Both the position numbers and the translations under genes were made by a program. From assembly GCF_018678075.1 (NCBI RefSeq), contig NZ_JAHHIR010000013.1, positions 1 through 64,000 of the forward strand: a DNA stretch of 64,000 nt, written 5' to 3'. This document shows positions 16,253 through 25,665 of the stretch, in pieces; within the stretch, counting starts at the first letter, position 1; the number at the start of each line of letters is the position of its first letter. Source of the stretch: Epibacterium ulvae (GTDB taxonomy: Bacteria > Pseudomonadota > Alphaproteobacteria > Rhodobacterales > Rhodobacteraceae). The notes beneath the pieces are model-generated. The model saw only the letters and a list, made by a program, of their open reading frames with translations, did no database searches and was not told the DNA's origin.

Positions 16253-17599
16253 ATGGACAAATCAAATCTATCGCGCCGCGGCGTGCTGAAGTCTGGTGCC
16301 CTAACGAGCGCTGGGTTGGCGGTGCCGACCATCTTTACAGCACAATCTGCAGCGGCGTTCACCAATGAACCCACTGGCGGCTCTGTGACCTTGGGCTTTA
16401 ACGTACCCCAAACAGGTCCCTATGCCGATGAAGGTGCAGACGAACTGCGCGCCTATCAGCTGGCTGTTGAACACATCAACGGGTCAGGCGACGGTGGCAT
16501 GATGAACACCTTCAGCTCCAAAGCGCTGCAAGGTAACGGCATCCTTGGTAAGGAAGTCAAATACGTTACCGGCGACACCCAAACCAAATCAGACGCCGCC
16601 CGCGCATCGGCCAAGTCGATGATCGAAAAAGACGGCGCGGTTATGATCACCGGAGGGTCGTCCTCGGGTGTGGCCATCGCGGTTCAAGGTCTGTGCCAGG
16701 AAGCTGGCGTGATCTTTATGGCCGGTCTGACCCATTCTAACGACACCACGGGTAAAGACAAAAAAGCCAATGGGTTCCGCCACTTCTTTAACGCATATAT
16801 GTCCGGCGCAGCCCTGGCACCAGTGTTGAAGAGCCTTTATGGCGACGACCGCCGGGCCTATCACCTGACGGCGGATTACACTTGGGGCTGGACCCAGGAA
16901 GAGTCGATCAAAGCCGCCACCGAGGCCTTGGGCTGGGAGACTGTGAACACGGTCAAAACCCCGCTGGCTGCGACCGACTTCTCGTCCTATATCGCACCGG
17001 TTCTGAACTCTGGCGCCGATGTTCTGGTTCTGAACCACTACGGCGGCAATATGGTGAACTCGCTCACCAACGCGGTTCAGTTCGGGCTGCGTGAGAAGCA
17101 AGTGAACGGAAAGAACTTTGAGATCGTTGTGCCGCTCTACTCGCGTCTGATGGCAAAAGGTGCCGGTGAAAACGTAAAAGGCATCCACGGTTCCACCAAC
17201 TGGCACTGGTCCCTGCAAGACGAAGGCAGCCAGGCCTTTGTCCGCTCCTTTGGTACCAAATACGGCTTCCCGCCCAGCCAGGCGGCGCATACCGTTTACT
17301 GCCAGACCCTGCTTTATGCCGATGCGGTTGAGCGCGCGGGCTCTTTCAACCCATGTGCGGTTGCGGGAGCCCTGGAAGGGTTTGAATTCGACGGTCTGGG
17401 CAACGGAAAGACCCTGTACCGTGCCGACGATCACCAGTGTTTCAAAGACGTTCTGGTTGTGCGCGGCAAGGAAAACCCGACCTCTGAATTCGATCTTCTG
17501 GAAGTGGTCGAAGTCACGCCAGCAGCCCAGGTCACCTATGGCGTCGATCACCCGATGTTCGCAGGCGGCGCTTTGGGCAGCTGTAACCCAGGCGCATAA
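16253..17599 (+). CDS. Branched-chain amino acid type ABC transporter, periplasmic substrate-binding protein
   Basis: This 448-residue protein has a twin-arginine-like signal (SRRGVLKSGALTSAG, cleavage probably after TAQSAAA) and a Peripla_BP_6 fold: VTLGFNVPQTGPYADEGADE, MITGGSSSGVAIAVQ, the NHYGGNMVNSLTNAVQFGLR segment and ANGFRHFFNAYMSG. GGGAGG precedes the ATG. It opens a five-gene LIV-type operon. The family carries amino acids, urea, amides or short organic acids; the ligand cannot be read from the sequence. The divergent ScfR-type gene hints at a carboxylic or amino-acid substrate. Confidence 0.88.
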   Translation: MDKSNLSRRGVLKSGALTSAGLAVPTIFTAQSAAAFTNEPTGGSVTLGFNVPQTGPYADEGADELRAYQLAVEHINGSGDGGMMNTFSSKALQGNGILGKEVKYVTGDTQTKSDAARASAKSMIEKDGAVMITGGSSSGVAIAVQGLCQEAGVIFMAGLTHSNDTTGKDKKANGFRHFFNAYMSGAALAPVLKSLYGDDRRAYHLTADYTWGWTQEESIKAATEALGWETVNTVKTPLAATDFSSYIAPVLNSGADVLVLNHYGGNMVNSLTNAVQFGLREKQVNGKNFEIVVPLYSRLMAKGAGENVKGIHGSTNWHWSLQDEGSQAFVRSFGTKYGFPPSQAAHTVYCQTLLYADAVERAGSFNPCAVAGALEGFEFDGLGNGKTLYRADDHQCFKDVLVVRGKENPTSEFDLLEVVEVTPAAQVTYGVDHPMFAGGALGSCNPGA

Positions 17600-17616
17600 C
17601 ACCCGCGCCTTGGACC

Positions 17617-17644
17617 GGACGGGAGCGCCCCCTCGCTCTCGTCC
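17617..17644 (+). other. Strong hairpin between binding-protein and permease genes
   Basis: GGACGGGAGCG and CGCTCTCGTCC form an 11-bp stem (one G-T pair) with a CCCCCT loop. No U-tract follows, so it is not a standard terminator. Hairpins in this position commonly stabilise the upstream mRNA end and give the binding protein higher expression than the permeases. That role is inferred. Confidence 0.55.
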
Positions 17645-17744
17645 ATCTCATCACAATCAGACCGCGAACCGCGACCGGGTCCCACTCTCCGGCGACGGAA
17701 CCTCTGTTCCCGCAAACCCGTTCTGACCAAAAAGGTAAAGGACG

Positions 17745-18767
17745 ATGGACGCACTCCTACTGCAAATTCTAAACGGGCTCGACAAGGGCTCGGCCTATGC
17801 GCTGATCGCGCTGGGTTTGACACTTATCTTCGGCACGCTTGGCGTTGTGAACTTTGCCCATGGCGCATTGTTCATGATCGGCGCCTTTGTCGCCGTGACC
17901 GTTCAACGGGTCCTCAGCCTCAGCTATGAGACGGTAGACCCCAGCCAAAAAGACTTTTTGGGCAATCCGCTCAAAGTCAAAACCCCATATGTCGAAAGCT
18001 GGTTTGGACCCGAGACCGGCGGCATGATCATCGACTGGTCAGTGCCGATTGCGATCGTTTTTGCCATTCCGATCATGGTCTCCGTGGGCTTCATCATGGA
18101 ACGCGGGCTAATCAAGTATTTCTACAAACGCCCCCATGCGGATCAGATCCTGGTGACCTTTGGCCTGGCGATCGTGCTGCAAGAGGTTGTCAAATACTTC
18201 TACGGCGCAAACCCGATCCAGACACCTGCGCCTGATGCCTTGAACGGCGTGGCCAATGTCGGCGCGGCCTTTGGCATGGATATTGTCTACCCGGTCTGGC
18301 GCATCGTCTATTTCTTCTTCTCGGTCACCATCATTGCGGCCATCTTCAGCTTTCTGCGCTTCACCACCTTTGGCATGGTTGTCCGGGCCGGCATGGCAGA
18401 CCGCGAGACCGTGGGGCTGCTCGGCATCAATATCGACCGCCGCTTTACGATCATGTTTGGTGTCGCCGCCGCTGTCGCAGGTCTGGCCGGTGTCATGTAC
18501 ACGCCGATCAACCCGCCGAACTATCACATGGGCATGGACTTTCTGGTGCTCAGCTTTGTGGTTGTTGTTGTGGGCGGCATGGGTTCGCTGCCCGGCGCGG
18601 TCTTGGCCGGTTTCCTGTTGGGCATTTTGGAAAGCTTTGCCTCAACAACCTGGGCGACGACCACCCTGCCCGGCATCAATCAGATCATCATTTACCTTGT
18701 CGCCATTGTCGTTTTGCTGACGCGCCCACGTGGGTTGATGGGGCTCAAAGGCGTGATGGAGGACTAA
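17745..18767 (+). CDS. livH: LivH-type permease subunit
   Basis: This 340-residue protein has about eight membrane segments and the LivH signature: [20 protein letters not shown] at the start, [13 protein letters not shown], and [20 protein letters not shown], the EAA-like loop that docks the ATPases. It is longer than E. coli LivH (308) because of an insertion at residues 60-90 ([20 protein letters not shown]). The ATG is preceded by AAAGG. Its stop is five bases from livM. It forms the inner-membrane channel with the LivM product. Confidence 0.9.
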   Translation: MDALLLQILNGLDKGSAYALIALGLTLIFGTLGVVNFAHGALFMIGAFVAVTVQRVLSLSYETVDPSQKDFLGNPLKVKTPYVESWFGPETGGMIIDWSVPIAIVFAIPIMVSVGFIMERGLIKYFYKRPHADQILVTFGLAIVLQEVVKYFYGANPIQTPAPDALNGVANVGAAFGMDIVYPVWRIVYFFFSVTIIAAIFSFLRFTTFGMVVRAGMADRETVGLLGINIDRRFTIMFGVAAAVAGLAGVMYTPINPPNYHMGMDFLVLSFVVVVVGGMGSLPGAVLAGFLLGILESFASTTWATTTLPGINQIIIYLVAIVVLLTRPRGLMGLKGVMED

Positions 18768-18771
18768 GATC

Positions 18772-19974
18772 ATGTTTGGACTAGATAAACGCGACACTGG
18801 TGTCTTGATCATTGTCACCCTATTGGCGCTGTTTGCGCCCATCATCCTGAACCCGTTTCCAACAGATTCGGCCATGGCACAGTTCAACGCTGGCTATCCG
18901 GATCTGATGCAGAAGTTTGTGATTTTTGGCATCTTTGCCATTGGCTTCAACATCCTGTTTGGCCTGACCGGATACTTGTCCTTTGGCCATGCGGCGTTTC
19001 TTGGCATCGGCTCCTACTCCTGTGTCTGGATGTTCAAGCTGCTGGGCTACAACGTCATCCCCGGCATTGTCCTGTCGATCCTGATCTCGGGGCTGTTTGC
19101 GCTGTTGATCGGTTTTGTCAGCCTGCGCCGTTCGGGCATCTATTTCTCGATCCTGACGCTGGCCTTTGCACAGATGTGTTTCGCGCTGGCCTATTCGGTG
19201 CTGTCAAACCCACGGTTCAACCTGACCAATGGTGAGACAGGCCTGCAGGTTTACGCCAACGACCCGCAATGGTTCCACCGCGACGGGCTGCCGGATCTGC
19301 CGCATCTGTTCGGCCTGTCCATGCGGGCGACGCAAAAGATCCAGGTCGGCGCGTGGGAGTTCCAGCTGAACGCAGGCTATTACATGTGTGCGATTGTCAT
19401 GCTGATCTGCTTTTACCTGGCGATCCGCATCTTCCGCTCGCCTTTTGGGATGATGCTGCGGGCGGTGAAATCCAACCAGCAACGCATGAACTACACTGGC
19501 CTGAATTCGCGCCCTTACACGCTGGCGGCCTTTGTGATCTCGGGCATGTATGCGGGTCTGGCGGGGGGCTTGCTCTCTGCGGTCGACCCTCTGGCTGGTG
19601 CGGAGCGGATGCAATGGACGGCCTCGGGTGAGGTTGTTTTGATGACCATCCTTGGTGGTGCGGGGACGTTGATTGGTCCGGTTCTTGGGGCTGGCTTCAT
19701 CAAATACTTTGAAAACATCTTCTCCAAGATCAACGACAATGTGCTGCACAGCTGGTTCGCGTTTCTACCAGACGGGCTCGAAGACTTTATGGTCTTCATC
19801 ATCCACCCCTTCATCGGCAAAGGCTGGCACCTGACCTTAGGCATCTTGTTCATGCTGGTGGTCATCTATCTGCCAGGCGGTTTGGTCGAAGGTGGTCAGC
19901 GTGTGCTTGGTTGGTTCCGCAAGCGCAGCGCCAAACCAGACGCCAAAGCTGGCAAAACCGAACCTGCGGAATAA
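18772..19974 (+). CDS. livM: LivM-type permease subunit
   Basis: This 400-residue membrane protein carries the LivM hallmarks [20 protein letters not shown], the EAA-like loop [40 protein letters not shown] and [13 protein letters not shown]. The C-terminal 20 residues are Lys/Ala-rich. It is tightly spaced after livH and 12 bp before livG. It pairs with LivH to form the translocation pore of the LIV-type importer. Confidence 0.9.
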   Translation: MFGLDKRDTGVLIIVTLLALFAPIILNPFPTDSAMAQFNAGYPDLMQKFVIFGIFAIGFNILFGLTGYLSFGHAAFLGIGSYSCVWMFKLLGYNVIPGIVLSILISGLFALLIGFVSLRRSGIYFSILTLAFAQMCFALAYSVLSNPRFNLTNGETGLQVYANDPQWFHRDGLPDLPHLFGLSMRATQKIQVGAWEFQLNAGYYMCAIVMLICFYLAIRIFRSPFGMMLRAVKSNQQRMNYTGLNSRPYTLAAFVISGMYAGLAGGLLSAVDPLAGAERMQWTASGEVVLMTILGGAGTLIGPVLGAGFIKYFENIFSKINDNVLHSWFAFLPDGLEDFMVFIIHPFIGKGWHLTLGILFMLVVIYLPGGLVEGGQRVLGWFRKRSAKPDAKAGKTEPAE

Positions 19975-19986
19975 GGAGACGGGCGT

Positions 19987-20742
19987 ATGGGAATTCTCGA
20001 AGTCAAAAACGTAGGCAAACGCTTTGGTGGCTTGCAGGCGCTCTCGGATGTGAACCTCTCGGTCAAGGAAAACACGGTTCACGCCATCATCGGCCCCAAC
20101 GGGGCCGGTAAATCCACCCTGCTGAACTGCCTGGTTGGCAAGCTGATCCCGGACACGGGATCGGTGATGTTTGACGGGCAATCGGTTCTGGGCCGTGCGC
20201 CTTATGAGATCAACCAGATGGGCATCAGCCGCGTCTTCCAAACGCCTGAAATCTTTGGAGATCTGACGGTTATGGAAAACATGATGATCCCTTGCTTCGC
20301 CAAACGCGACGGTGCGTTCATGTTGAATGCCATGCCGATGGTCACCAACCAGAAAGAGGTTCTGGAGCGCGCCGAACACATGCTGGAAGAGATGAATATG
20401 GCCGAAAAACGCCATATGCAATCGGCCTCGCTGTCACGCGGCGACAAGCGGCGGTTGGAGATAGGCATGTGTCTCAGCCAGGAGCCGCGTTTGTTGCTGC
20501 TGGATGAACCGACGGCCGGCATGGCGCGGGCGGATACCAACAATACCATCGACCTGCTGAAAGAGATCGCAGCAGAGCGTGACATCACCATCGCCATTAT
20601 CGAACACGACATGCATGTTGTCTTTTCGCTTGCCAATCGGATCACGGTTCTGGCGCAGGGCACCCCATTGGTTGAAGACGATCCAGAAAACATTCGCGGC
20701 AACCCAAAGGTACGCGAAGCGTATCTGGGTGAGACGGCGTAA
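19987..20742 (+). CDS. livG: LivG-type ABC transporter ATPase
   Basis: This 251-residue ATPase has Walker A GPNGAGKST, a signature region replaced by SLSRGDKRRLEIGMCLSQEP, Walker B LLLLDEPTAGMA and the switch His in IAIIEHDMHVV. The signature is LSRGD rather than LSGGQ, a variant common in LivG proteins. GGAGAC precedes the ATG. It energises uptake together with LivF. Confidence 0.92.
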   Translation: MGILEVKNVGKRFGGLQALSDVNLSVKENTVHAIIGPNGAGKSTLLNCLVGKLIPDTGSVMFDGQSVLGRAPYEINQMGISRVFQTPEIFGDLTVMENMMIPCFAKRDGAFMLNAMPMVTNQKEVLERAEHMLEEMNMAEKRHMQSASLSRGDKRRLEIGMCLSQEPRLLLLDEPTAGMARADTNNTIDLLKEIAAERDITIAIIEHDMHVVFSLANRITVLAQGTPLVEDDPENIRGNPKVREAYLGETA

Positions 20743-20757
20743 GGGAAGGAAACCGAG

Positions 20758-21513
20758 ATGAACGTCAAACCCGACTTTTCCAAAAACGCAAATCAGGCCA
20801 CCACCGCGCCGGCCTTTCTGTCGGTCTGGGACATGCATGCCTACTACGGCGAAAGCTATATCGTGCAGGGCATTAACTTTAACGTCCACGAGGGTGAAAT
20901 CCTTGCGCTTTTGGGTCGCAACGGGGCGGGCAAAACTTCCACCTTGCGCTCGATCGCGCGCACCGGCTCGCCGATGGTGACCCAGGGTGAGATTTGGCTG
21001 GATCACAAACCGCTGCATCTGATGGAATCCTACGAGGCCGCGACCGCGGGTCTGGGATTGGTCCCCGAAGACCGCCGCATCATTGCTGGCCTCACCGTGG
21101 AAGAAAACCTGCAGCTGGCCCAAATCGCACCGCCCATCGGTTGGTCGCTGGAACGTCTGTATGAGCTGTTTCCCCGCCTTGGAGAGCGGCGCAAACAAGA
21201 AGGCATCACCTTGTCCGGCGGCGAGCAACAGATGCTGGCGATTGCTCGGGCGCTGGCGCGCGACATCAAGGTTCTGTTGCTGGATGAACCCTACGAAGGG
21301 CTGGCCCCGGTGATTGTGGATGAGATCGAAAAGACCCTTGTCCATATCAAGGAACAGGGCATGACCACGATCATCGTCGAACAAAATGCGGTGCGCGCGC
21401 TAGAACTGGCGGATCGCGCGGTCATTTTGGACACCGGAGGAATCGTTTTTGACGGCACCGCCGCTGAAGTTCTGGAAAATCATGAATTGCGGGCTGAGTA
21501 TCTCGCCATCTAA
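20758..21513 (+). CDS. livF: LivF-type ABC transporter ATPase
   Basis: This 251-residue ATPase has Walker A GRNGAGKTS, the LivF-specific GLVPEDRRIIAGLTVEENLQ, signature TLSGGEQQML, Walker B KVLLLDEPYEGLAP and switch His/Glu region TTIIVEQNAVRALEL. An N-terminal extension of about 20 residues (FSKNANQATTAPAFLSVWDM) precedes the usual start. AAGGAAACCGAG gives the ribosome site. It is the last gene of the operon and is followed by a strong terminator. Confidence 0.92.
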   Translation: MNVKPDFSKNANQATTAPAFLSVWDMHAYYGESYIVQGINFNVHEGEILALLGRNGAGKTSTLRSIARTGSPMVTQGEIWLDHKPLHLMESYEAATAGLGLVPEDRRIIAGLTVEENLQLAQIAPPIGWSLERLYELFPRLGERRKQEGITLSGGEQQMLAIARALARDIKVLLLDEPYEGLAPVIVDEIEKTLVHIKEQGMTTIIVEQNAVRALELADRAVILDTGGIVFDGTAAEVLENHELRAEYLAI

Positions 21514-21557
21514 CTGCAACCTCTCCGCTCCTAGACACCGCATTGCGAGAGATTGCT

Positions 21558-21588
21558 GGCCGCCCTTCCCCGAGGGCGGCCTTTTTTT
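21558..21588 (+). terminator. Rho-independent terminator after livF
   Basis: GGCCGCCC / GGGCGGCC, an 8-bp perfect stem, is followed by TTTTTTT. It lies 45 bp after the livF stop and closes the transporter operon. Confidence 0.92.
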
Positions 21589-21616
21589 GAGGTAAATCCC
21601 TTTTCACAACACGCTG

Positions 21617-21630
21617 TTTATGCGCATAAA
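21617..21630. promoter_or_regulatory. Perfect 14-bp palindrome before the PAS-LuxR gene
   Basis: TTTATGCGCATAAA reads the same on both strands and ends five bases before the ATG at 21636. It lies between the livF terminator and the regulator's start, where no Shine-Dalgarno sequence is visible. It is a candidate autoregulatory operator. No other copy was seen in the window. Confidence 0.5.
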
Positions 21631-21635
21631 TCCGT

Positions 21636-22172
21636 ATGAATGAATTTGCCTTTGACCACGCCCCCGTTGGCCTCGCGGTTCTGGAAGATCGGGTTATCAA
21701 AACCTGCAATCTCCAGTTCGCGCAAACCTTTTGCGGTGATACGGCAGAGTTTCTGGACCGTACAATCGCAGAGCTCTACCCAAGCCAGGAAGATTTCCAG
21801 CGGGTGGGAAATGTGTTGCAACATCTGGATGCGCCCGAGGGCAGCTATACAGATGAACGCATCATGCGCCGACTGAACGGTGAACTGTTCTGGTGTCGTG
21901 TGCGTGGACGCTCGACCTCGCCCACACAGCCCTTTGCCGCCGGTGTCTGGTCCTTTGTCGATATCTCACAGGACCGTCCTGTGGTCAGCCTGACCCCGCG
22001 CGAGCGCGAAGTGGCCATTTTGACTTGTCACGGGCTGTCGGCCAAGGAAATCGGCAAGGAACTCGATCTGTCCTATCGCACGATCGAGACTCATCGCGCC
22101 CATCTGTTGGCAAAATTTGGCGCCCGCAAACTTCCCGAATTGGTGGCGAAACTCTCTGGCATGCCCCTTTAA
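21636..22172 (+). CDS. PAS-LuxR transcriptional regulator
   Basis: This 178-residue protein has an N-terminal PAS fold of about 105 residues (FAFDHAPVGLAVLEDRVIKT, then DERIMRRLNGELFWCRVRGR, then FAAGVWSFVDIS) and a C-terminal GerE/LuxR helix-turn-helix at about 115-175 (SLTPREREVAILTCHGLSAK, then EIGKELDLSYRTIETHRAHL). Such solos act as dimeric activators that sense a small ligand or redox through PAS. It sits alone between a terminated transporter operon and accBC. No cofactor residues could be recognised. A 14-bp palindrome lies at its start. Confidence 0.85.
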   Translation: MNEFAFDHAPVGLAVLEDRVIKTCNLQFAQTFCGDTAEFLDRTIAELYPSQEDFQRVGNVLQHLDAPEGSYTDERIMRRLNGELFWCRVRGRSTSPTQPFAAGVWSFVDISQDRPVVSLTPREREVAILTCHGLSAKEIGKELDLSYRTIETHRAHLLAKFGARKLPELVAKLSGMPL

Positions 22173-22318
22173 CGCGCAAGATGTTGCAATCTTCCCAAAG
22201 GATAGCCATTTATCACAACACTCAAGAGTGCTTTCCATAGGGCAAAGCTTGCCTTATAACCGCCCTGATTTCCAACCCGCCCCGCATGGCGGGCCTGTCG
22301 GAACCGGCTGAGGACAAA

Positions 22319-22810
22319 ATGACAAACAAAAATCATGAAGCAGACGTAGCATTCATCAAGGCACTGGCCGAACTGCTGCGGGACAACGATCTGACTGAAC
22401 TGCAAGTGAAACGGGATTATGGTGAAGACGACAGCCTGAATGTGCGCGTATCGCGCCAGATGGCCGTAGCAGCACAGGTTCAAATGCCTGTCGCCGCAGC
22501 ACCTGCACCATTTGCAGCCGCGGCCCCCGCCGCAGCAGCGCTTGCAGCAGACGCCAGCGAAGATCCCGCCAGCCACCCTGGTGCGGTAACCTCGCCAATG
22601 GTTGGCACAGTATATTTGCAAGCAGAACCCGGCGCGCCTGCGTTCGCCAAAGTCGGTGACAAAGTGAGCGAAGGCGACACCTTGCTGATCGTCGAAGCGA
22701 TGAAGACCATGAACCACATCCCGGCGCCCAAAGCAGGCACCGTGAAGCGCATCCTGGTCGAAGACGGCGCGGCCGTCGAATTCGGGTCTCCGCTGGTCAT
22801 CGTCGAGTAA
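22319..22810 (+). CDS. accB: Biotin carboxyl carrier protein of acetyl-CoA carboxylase
   Basis: This 163-residue protein has an N-terminal domain, an Ala/Pro-rich hinge (residues 50-80) and a biotinyl domain with the acceptor lysine K129 in [12 protein letters not shown]. Biotin on this lysine carries the carboxyl group from biotin carboxylase to the carboxyltransferase in the first step of fatty-acid synthesis. The ATG at 22319 matches the usual AccB start; upstream GAGGACAAA is the likely ribosome site. It is 9 bp from accC, the standard accBC arrangement. Confidence 0.95.
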   Translation: MTNKNHEADVAFIKALAELLRDNDLTELQVKRDYGEDDSLNVRVSRQMAVAAQVQMPVAAAPAPFAAAAPAAAALAADASEDPASHPGAVTSPMVGTVYLQAEPGAPAFAKVGDKVSEGDTLLIVEAMKTMNHIPAPKAGTVKRILVEDGAAVEFGSPLVIVE

Positions 22811-22819
22811 GGGTGGCCC

Positions 22820-24169
22820 ATGTTTGACAAAATCCTAATTGCCAACCGGGGGGAGATCGCGCTGCGCGTGATCCGTGCCTGCCGGGAAATGGGCATCAAG
22901 TCGGTTGCGGTGCATTCCACAGCTGATTCCGACGCCATGCACGTGCGCATGGCAGATGAATCGGTCTGTATCGGCCCACCGTCCGGCGCACAAAGCTATC
23001 TGTCGATCCCTGCGATCATCTCGGCCTGTGAAATCACCGGCGCCCAGGCGATCCACCCGGGCTATGGCTTCCTGTCGGAAAACGCGAATTTTGTGCAGAT
23101 CGTCGAAGACCACGGGCTGAAATTCATTGGCCCCTCGGCCAAACACATCAGTCAGATGGGCGACAAGATCACCGCTAAAGACACCGCACACGCCTTGGGT
23201 ATCCCTTGCGTTCCGGGGTCACCGGGCGGCGTCCCAGATGTTGCAACTGCCAAGAAGGTTGCAGCGGACATGGGATATCCCGTGATCATCAAGGCCACCG
23301 CAGGTGGCGGCGGACGCGGCATGAAAGTTGCCGCAACAGCTGCAGATCTCGAAGTTGCCTTTTCTACCGCACGGTCTGAGGCAAAAGCCGCCTTTGGGAA
23401 TGACGAAGTCTATATGGAGAAATACCTCCAAAAGCCGCGTCACATCGAGATCCAGGTCTTTGGCGATGGCCAAGGCAACGGCGTCCATTTGGGTGAGCGG
23501 GACTGCTCACTGCAGCGCCGTCACCAGAAGGTCTTTGAAGAGGCCCCCGGCCCCTGCATCACGCCCCAAGAGCGCGCCAAGATCGGGAAAACCTGTGCCG
23601 ATGCGATTGCCAAGATGGGCTATGCCGGCGCGGGTACCGTTGAATTCCTCTATGAGGATGGTGAGTTCTATTTCATCGAGATGAACACCCGTCTGCAGGT
23701 GGAGCACCCGGTGACCGAGGCGATCTTTGGTGTGGACCTTGTGCGCGAACAGATCCGCGTTGCGGCAGGTCATCCCCTGTCTTTTGCGCAGGACGATCTG
23801 GAGATCAACGGTCACTCCATCGAAGTGCGCATCAACGCCGAGCGTCTGCCGAATTTTGCTCCCTGCCCGGGCAAGATCACGGCCTTCCACGCGCCCGGTG
23901 GTTTGGGCGTGCGGATGGACTCGGCGCTGTATGATGGCTATTCGATCCCACCGTATTACGACAGTCTGATTGGCAAGCTGATCGTGCATGGCCGCGACCG
24001 TCAGGAGGCGATTGCCCGCCTGCACCGCGCCTTGGGTGAGCTGATTGTGGACGGCGTCGACACCACGGTGCCGCTGTTTCATGCGCTGCTGCAAGAGCCC
24101 GACATCCATTCCGGTGAGTATAACATTCACTGGCTGGAACGTTGGCTGGAAACAAACCTACAAGCCTGA
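22820..24169 (+). CDS. accC: Biotin carboxylase subunit of acetyl-CoA carboxylase
   Basis: This 449-residue protein is the expected length. It has the N-domain [20 protein letters not shown], the ATP-grasp glycine loop [33 protein letters not shown], and catalytic [18 protein letters not shown]. It carboxylates the biotin of AccB with bicarbonate and ATP in the cytosol. It follows accB in one operon and is ended by a terminator. All expected motifs are intact. Confidence 0.96.
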   Translation: MFDKILIANRGEIALRVIRACREMGIKSVAVHSTADSDAMHVRMADESVCIGPPSGAQSYLSIPAIISACEITGAQAIHPGYGFLSENANFVQIVEDHGLKFIGPSAKHISQMGDKITAKDTAHALGIPCVPGSPGGVPDVATAKKVAADMGYPVIIKATAGGGGRGMKVAATAADLEVAFSTARSEAKAAFGNDEVYMEKYLQKPRHIEIQVFGDGQGNGVHLGERDCSLQRRHQKVFEEAPGPCITPQERAKIGKTCADAIAKMGYAGAGTVEFLYEDGEFYFIEMNTRLQVEHPVTEAIFGVDLVREQIRVAAGHPLSFAQDDLEINGHSIEVRINAERLPNFAPCPGKITAFHAPGGLGVRMDSALYDGYSIPPYYDSLIGKLIVHGRDRQEAIARLHRALGELIVDGVDTTVPLFHALLQEPDIHSGEYNIHWLERWLETNLQA

Positions 24170-24188
24170 TAGGTTGAGGGTTCAAGCG

Positions 24189-24213
24189 AGGCGCGCTCCG
24201 GCGCGCCTTTTTT
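24189..24213 (+). terminator. Rho-independent terminator after accC
   Basis: The AGGCGCG / CGCGCCT stem with loop CTCCGG is followed by six T. It lies 20 bp after the accC stop, before aat. Confidence 0.88.
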
Positions 24214-24234
24214 GTCTTTGGACTTTGCATTCAT

Positions 24235-24867
24235 ATGGAACTTACCGCAGAGCTTTTGCTGCACGCCTATTCCATCGGAATTTTCCCGATGGCCGACGAC
24301 CGCGACGATCCCGAAGTCTTTTGGGTCGATCCCAAACGCCGTGGTGTGCTGCCGCTTGACCAGTTCCGTATCTCTCGATCCCTGGCCCGCACGATCAAAC
24401 GCGCGCGGTTTCAGATCAGCTACAACCAGGATTTTGCAGGCGTCGTCGACGGGTGCGCTGACCGGCCCCAGACCTGGATCAATGACGAAATTCACGAGCG
24501 CTACGTAGAGCTGCATGACTATGGCCACGCCCATTCCATCGAGGTCTGGGAGGGCGACCAGCTGGTTGGTGGTTCTTATGGGGTCTCTCTTGGCGGAGCG
24601 TTCTTTGGCGAAAGCATGTTCTCGCGGCGGACAGACGCCAGCAAGGTCGCCCTCGCCTATCTCACATCACATCTGACGGCTTGTGGATTTACCCTGTGCG
24701 ATACGCAGTTCATTACCCCGCATCTGGCGTCATTGGGCGCGATTGAAATATCACGCGCAGCCTATCAGAGCCGTTTGAAAGATGCGTTAGAGGTCGACGC
24801 GGACTTTACCGCACGGGCGCTGCCGACGGCTCAGGAGATCTTGCAGCGCAGGACCCAGACGTCATAG
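24235..24867 (+). CDS. aat: Leucyl/phenylalanyl-tRNA-protein transferase
   Basis: This 210-residue protein carries the Aat signatures SIGIFPMADDRDDPEVFWVD, CADRPQTWINDEIHERYVEL, GHAHSIEVWEGDQLVGGSYG and GGAFFGESMFSR. It adds Leu or Phe to proteins with N-terminal Lys/Arg, marking them for ClpS-ClpAP degradation. The start ATG is at 24235. Its 3' end overlaps the convergent DUF2155 gene by 37 bp. clpX and clpP lie nearby but are a separate unit. Confidence 0.95.
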   Translation: MELTAELLLHAYSIGIFPMADDRDDPEVFWVDPKRRGVLPLDQFRISRSLARTIKRARFQISYNQDFAGVVDGCADRPQTWINDEIHERYVELHDYGHAHSIEVWEGDQLVGGSYGVSLGGAFFGESMFSRRTDASKVALAYLTSHLTACGFTLCDTQFITPHLASLGAIEISRAAYQSRLKDALEVDADFTARALPTAQEILQRRTQTS

Positions 24868-25202
24868 CGATTGTGATCCAGCGCGCTCAGCGCCGGGCTT
24901 GAGGCGATCATCCATCCCTGAAAGAAATCGACCCCATCCTGCGGGTTGCGGATCCGCAAATAGGCGTAGGCCTCACCGGTTGGGTTATCAACCGGATAGC
25001 GGCAATCACTGACGGTGACCATCAACCCTTGGGTCTTGGCACTGCCGCCAACCGGCACTTCCACATCTTCAACGCGGCCATTGACCTTGTCCAGGCTACG
25101 CAGAACCGCGCCTGCACCGGATGCAGCAGCAACGTTTTGCGCCTGTACGGCCCCGGCCATAACAACGGCCGTCAAAGCAAATGCAAAGCTGCGAACGATC
25201 AA
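24831..25202 (-). CDS. DUF2155 secreted protein
   Basis: This 123-residue protein has a signal peptide (FAFALTAVVMAGAVQAQ) and a DUF2155 domain (LDKVNGRVEDVEVPVGGSAK, then VTVSDCRYPVDNPTGEAYAY, then FFQGWMIASSPALSALDHNR, then YDVWVLRC). The two cysteines could form a disulfide in the periplasm. Its start overlaps the mlaD-like gene (ATGA at 25199-25202), suggesting a joint role in outer-membrane maintenance. The convergent 37-bp overlap with aat is noted separately. Confidence 0.88.
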   Translation of the reverse strand: MIVRSFAFALTAVVMAGAVQAQNVAAASGAGAVLRSLDKVNGRVEDVEVPVGGSAKTQGLMVTVSDCRYPVDNPTGEAYAYLRIRNPQDGVDFFQGWMIASSPALSALDHNRYDVWVLRCKIS

Positions 25203-25648
25203 GATCCATCCCCGCCGGAGACGAATTTCAGCAACAGCGAAATCAGGCTAACCGAACCTTGGGTGTCCAAGATCTCATCGCCAGGCTCAAGGCCAAATGG
25301 CGAACCGCCCGGTACGATCTCAACAAAGTTGCCGCCCAACAGGCCTTCGGATGCGATCACAGCCGCGCTGTCGTCGGGGATCTCAACACCGTTGCTGATG
25401 CTGATTGTTGTATCCGCGCGAAAGGTTTCAGCGTTCAAGCCAACCTCGGTCACGGTGCCGACTTTGACGCCCGCCAGACGCACATCGGTGCCGACATTCA
25501 CCCCCTCGATCGAGCGGAAGGAGGCCGACAGCGGATAGTCAGAGCCGCCGCGCGACAGGCCCGCTGCTTGGCTTGCGAAAATCGCAAAGCCAATCGCCGC
25601 AGCCAAAACAACGCCGCCTACGACGACTTCGGTAGGATTTTGAGACAT
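25199..25648 (-). CDS. mlaD: MlaD-like MCE-domain phospholipid transport protein
   Basis: This 149-residue protein has one N-terminal membrane anchor (VVVGGVVLAAAIGFAIFASQ) and a single MCE domain (PLSASFRSIEGVNVGTDVRL, then AGVKVGTVTEVGLN, then VEIPDDSAAVIASEGLLGGN, then FVEIVPGG). It is the hexameric periplasmic subunit of the Mla system that keeps outer-membrane lipid asymmetry. The other mla genes are not adjacent. It is coupled to DUF2155 and 17 bp downstream of the NDUFA12 gene. Confidence 0.88.
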   Translation of the reverse strand: MSQNPTEVVVGGVVLAAAIGFAIFASQAAGLSRGGSDYPLSASFRSIEGVNVGTDVRLAGVKVGTVTEVGLNAETFRADTTISISNGVEIPDDSAAVIASEGLLGGNFVEIVPGGSPFGLEPGDEILDTQGSVSLISLLLKFVSGGDGS

Positions 25649-25665
25649 GCTGTGCCGCCTTTGGC

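Noticed and set aside
16589-17602. 337-residue minus-strand frame across the binding-protein gene
   Set aside because: Shadow frame; the plus-strand protein is clearly coding with a signal peptide and family motifs.
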